DNA of 5,062 bases from an uncultured Microbacterium sp. (GTDB taxonomy: Bacteria; Actinomycetota; Actinomycetes; Actinomycetales; Microbacteriaceae). The notes beneath the pieces are model-generated. The model was not told the DNA's origin. It worked only from the letters and a program-made list of their open reading frames with translations, and did no database searches. Location of the stretch: assembly GCA_947647645.1 (NCBI GenBank), contig CANSLE010000200.1, positions 1 through 5,062 of the forward strand, written 5' to 3'. Of the stretch, positions 4,859 to 5,062 are shown one piece after another. A program made the position numbers and the translations under genes. Every line of letters begins with the position of its first letter. Position 1 is the stretch's first letter.

Positions 4859-5016
4859 CCGCCCGCACCTACGAGGGCGTGCACCACGAACTGCACCGCC
4901 GCCGCGGGTCCGCCGTGGGCCTCCCCTGCGCCCACCCAGATTGCGACACCCCCGCCATCGGCTGGGGCCTGCTCGGCCATCCCACGAACATCGGCTACAA
5001 CCAGCGCTATTGGTAG
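4855..5016 (+). CDS. 53-residue Cys-containing protein, possibly a shortened HNH-like zinc domain
   Basis: The start ATG 4855 overlaps the preceding stop, with GAGAGGGG at 4841-4848 as ribosome binding site. The sequence runs TYEGVHHELHRRRGSAVGLP, then CAHPDC (Cys25 and Cys30), then TPAIGWGLLGHPTNIGYN and a stop after RYW. Small actinophage proteins with an RGxA...C...C...A..W pattern usually continue for another 30-50 residues to a second pair of cysteines (CxxC) and histidine, completing an HNH-type zinc site. That second half is absent, and neither other frame after 5016 restores it. It may be a naturally short single-knuckle protein or a remnant. The family link is from memory of the pattern and is weak. 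Confidence 0.55.
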   Translation: MTARTYEGVHHELHRRRGSAVGLPCAHPDCDTPAIGWGLLGHPTNIGYNQRYW

Positions 5017-5062
5017 CCCGCGTTGTTCGAGTTGGCGCTATTGCGTTGAAGTTGGCGTGGTG
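5017..5062. repeat. GT-rich sequence with short direct repeats at the right edge
   Basis: The last 46 bp after the final stop contain AGTTGGCG twice (5030-5037, 5050-5057). GCGCTATTG at 5035-5043 also occurs at 5004-5012 inside the preceding gene, 31 bp upstream. The strand is strongly G/T-biased, unlike the coding DNA before it. It may be the start of an intergenic control region, but too little is visible to assign a role. Confidence 0.5.

Noticed and set aside
5017..5062. Right attachment site (attR) at the window edge
   Set aside because: No match to the tRNA-Gly T-arm or acceptor sequence occurs here, and the early operon appears to continue beyond the edge.

Overview
The window looks like the chromosome of a high-GC Gram-positive bacterium, most plausibly an actinobacterium close to Microbacterium or another Microbacteriaceae. 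This rests on strong G/C at third codon positions, actinobacterial-style proteins and leaderless-looking start sites. The genus is an inference. It holds the left junction of an integrated mobile element: a little host sequence (1-793) followed by the element from about 794 to beyond the right edge.

Host side: the C-terminal part of a Pro/Ser-rich, probably secreted or surface protein of unknown function (2-664), then an intact tRNA-Gly(CCC) gene with encoded CCA (720-793). A tyrosine integrase gene ends 16 bp after that CCA, so the 3' part of the tRNA gene is the likely attachment site (attL). No second copy of the tRNA 3' end is visible, so attR lies outside the window.

Element, left arm (minus strand): a helix-turn-helix (HTH) protein gene (2105-2701) is translationally coupled to the integrase (810-2108) by an ATGA overlap. 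Centre: a divergent control region of about 150 bp (2696-2851) with several inverted repeats, a good sigma70-type promoter, and near-mirror TAGC(G/C)T-7 nt-ATG leaderless start arrangements on both strands.

Element, right arm (plus strand): a compact early operon. It encodes a Cro/XRE-like regulator (2852-3088), an excisionase/AlpA-like protein (3085-3321), a 37-residue protein (3343-3456), a winged-helix replication initiator-like protein (3453-4178), an HTH protein resembling phage small terminase subunits (4175-4627), a small helical protein (4631-4858) and a 53-residue Cys-containing protein (4855-5016). Most junctions are ATGA overlaps with good ribosome binding sites.

The most interesting structure lies inside the replication gene: four palindromic iterons of 20 bp, spaced about 22.5 bp or twice that, followed by three 12-bp purine-rich repeats. 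One iteron is in a different reading frame from the other three, so the conservation is at DNA level. This resembles the lambda origin inside gene O and predicts that the element replicates after excision. The order int, regulator, divergent cro/xis, rep-ori, terS-like also resembles phage-inducible satellites (PICI-like). A complete prophage cannot be excluded because the window ends before any structural genes.
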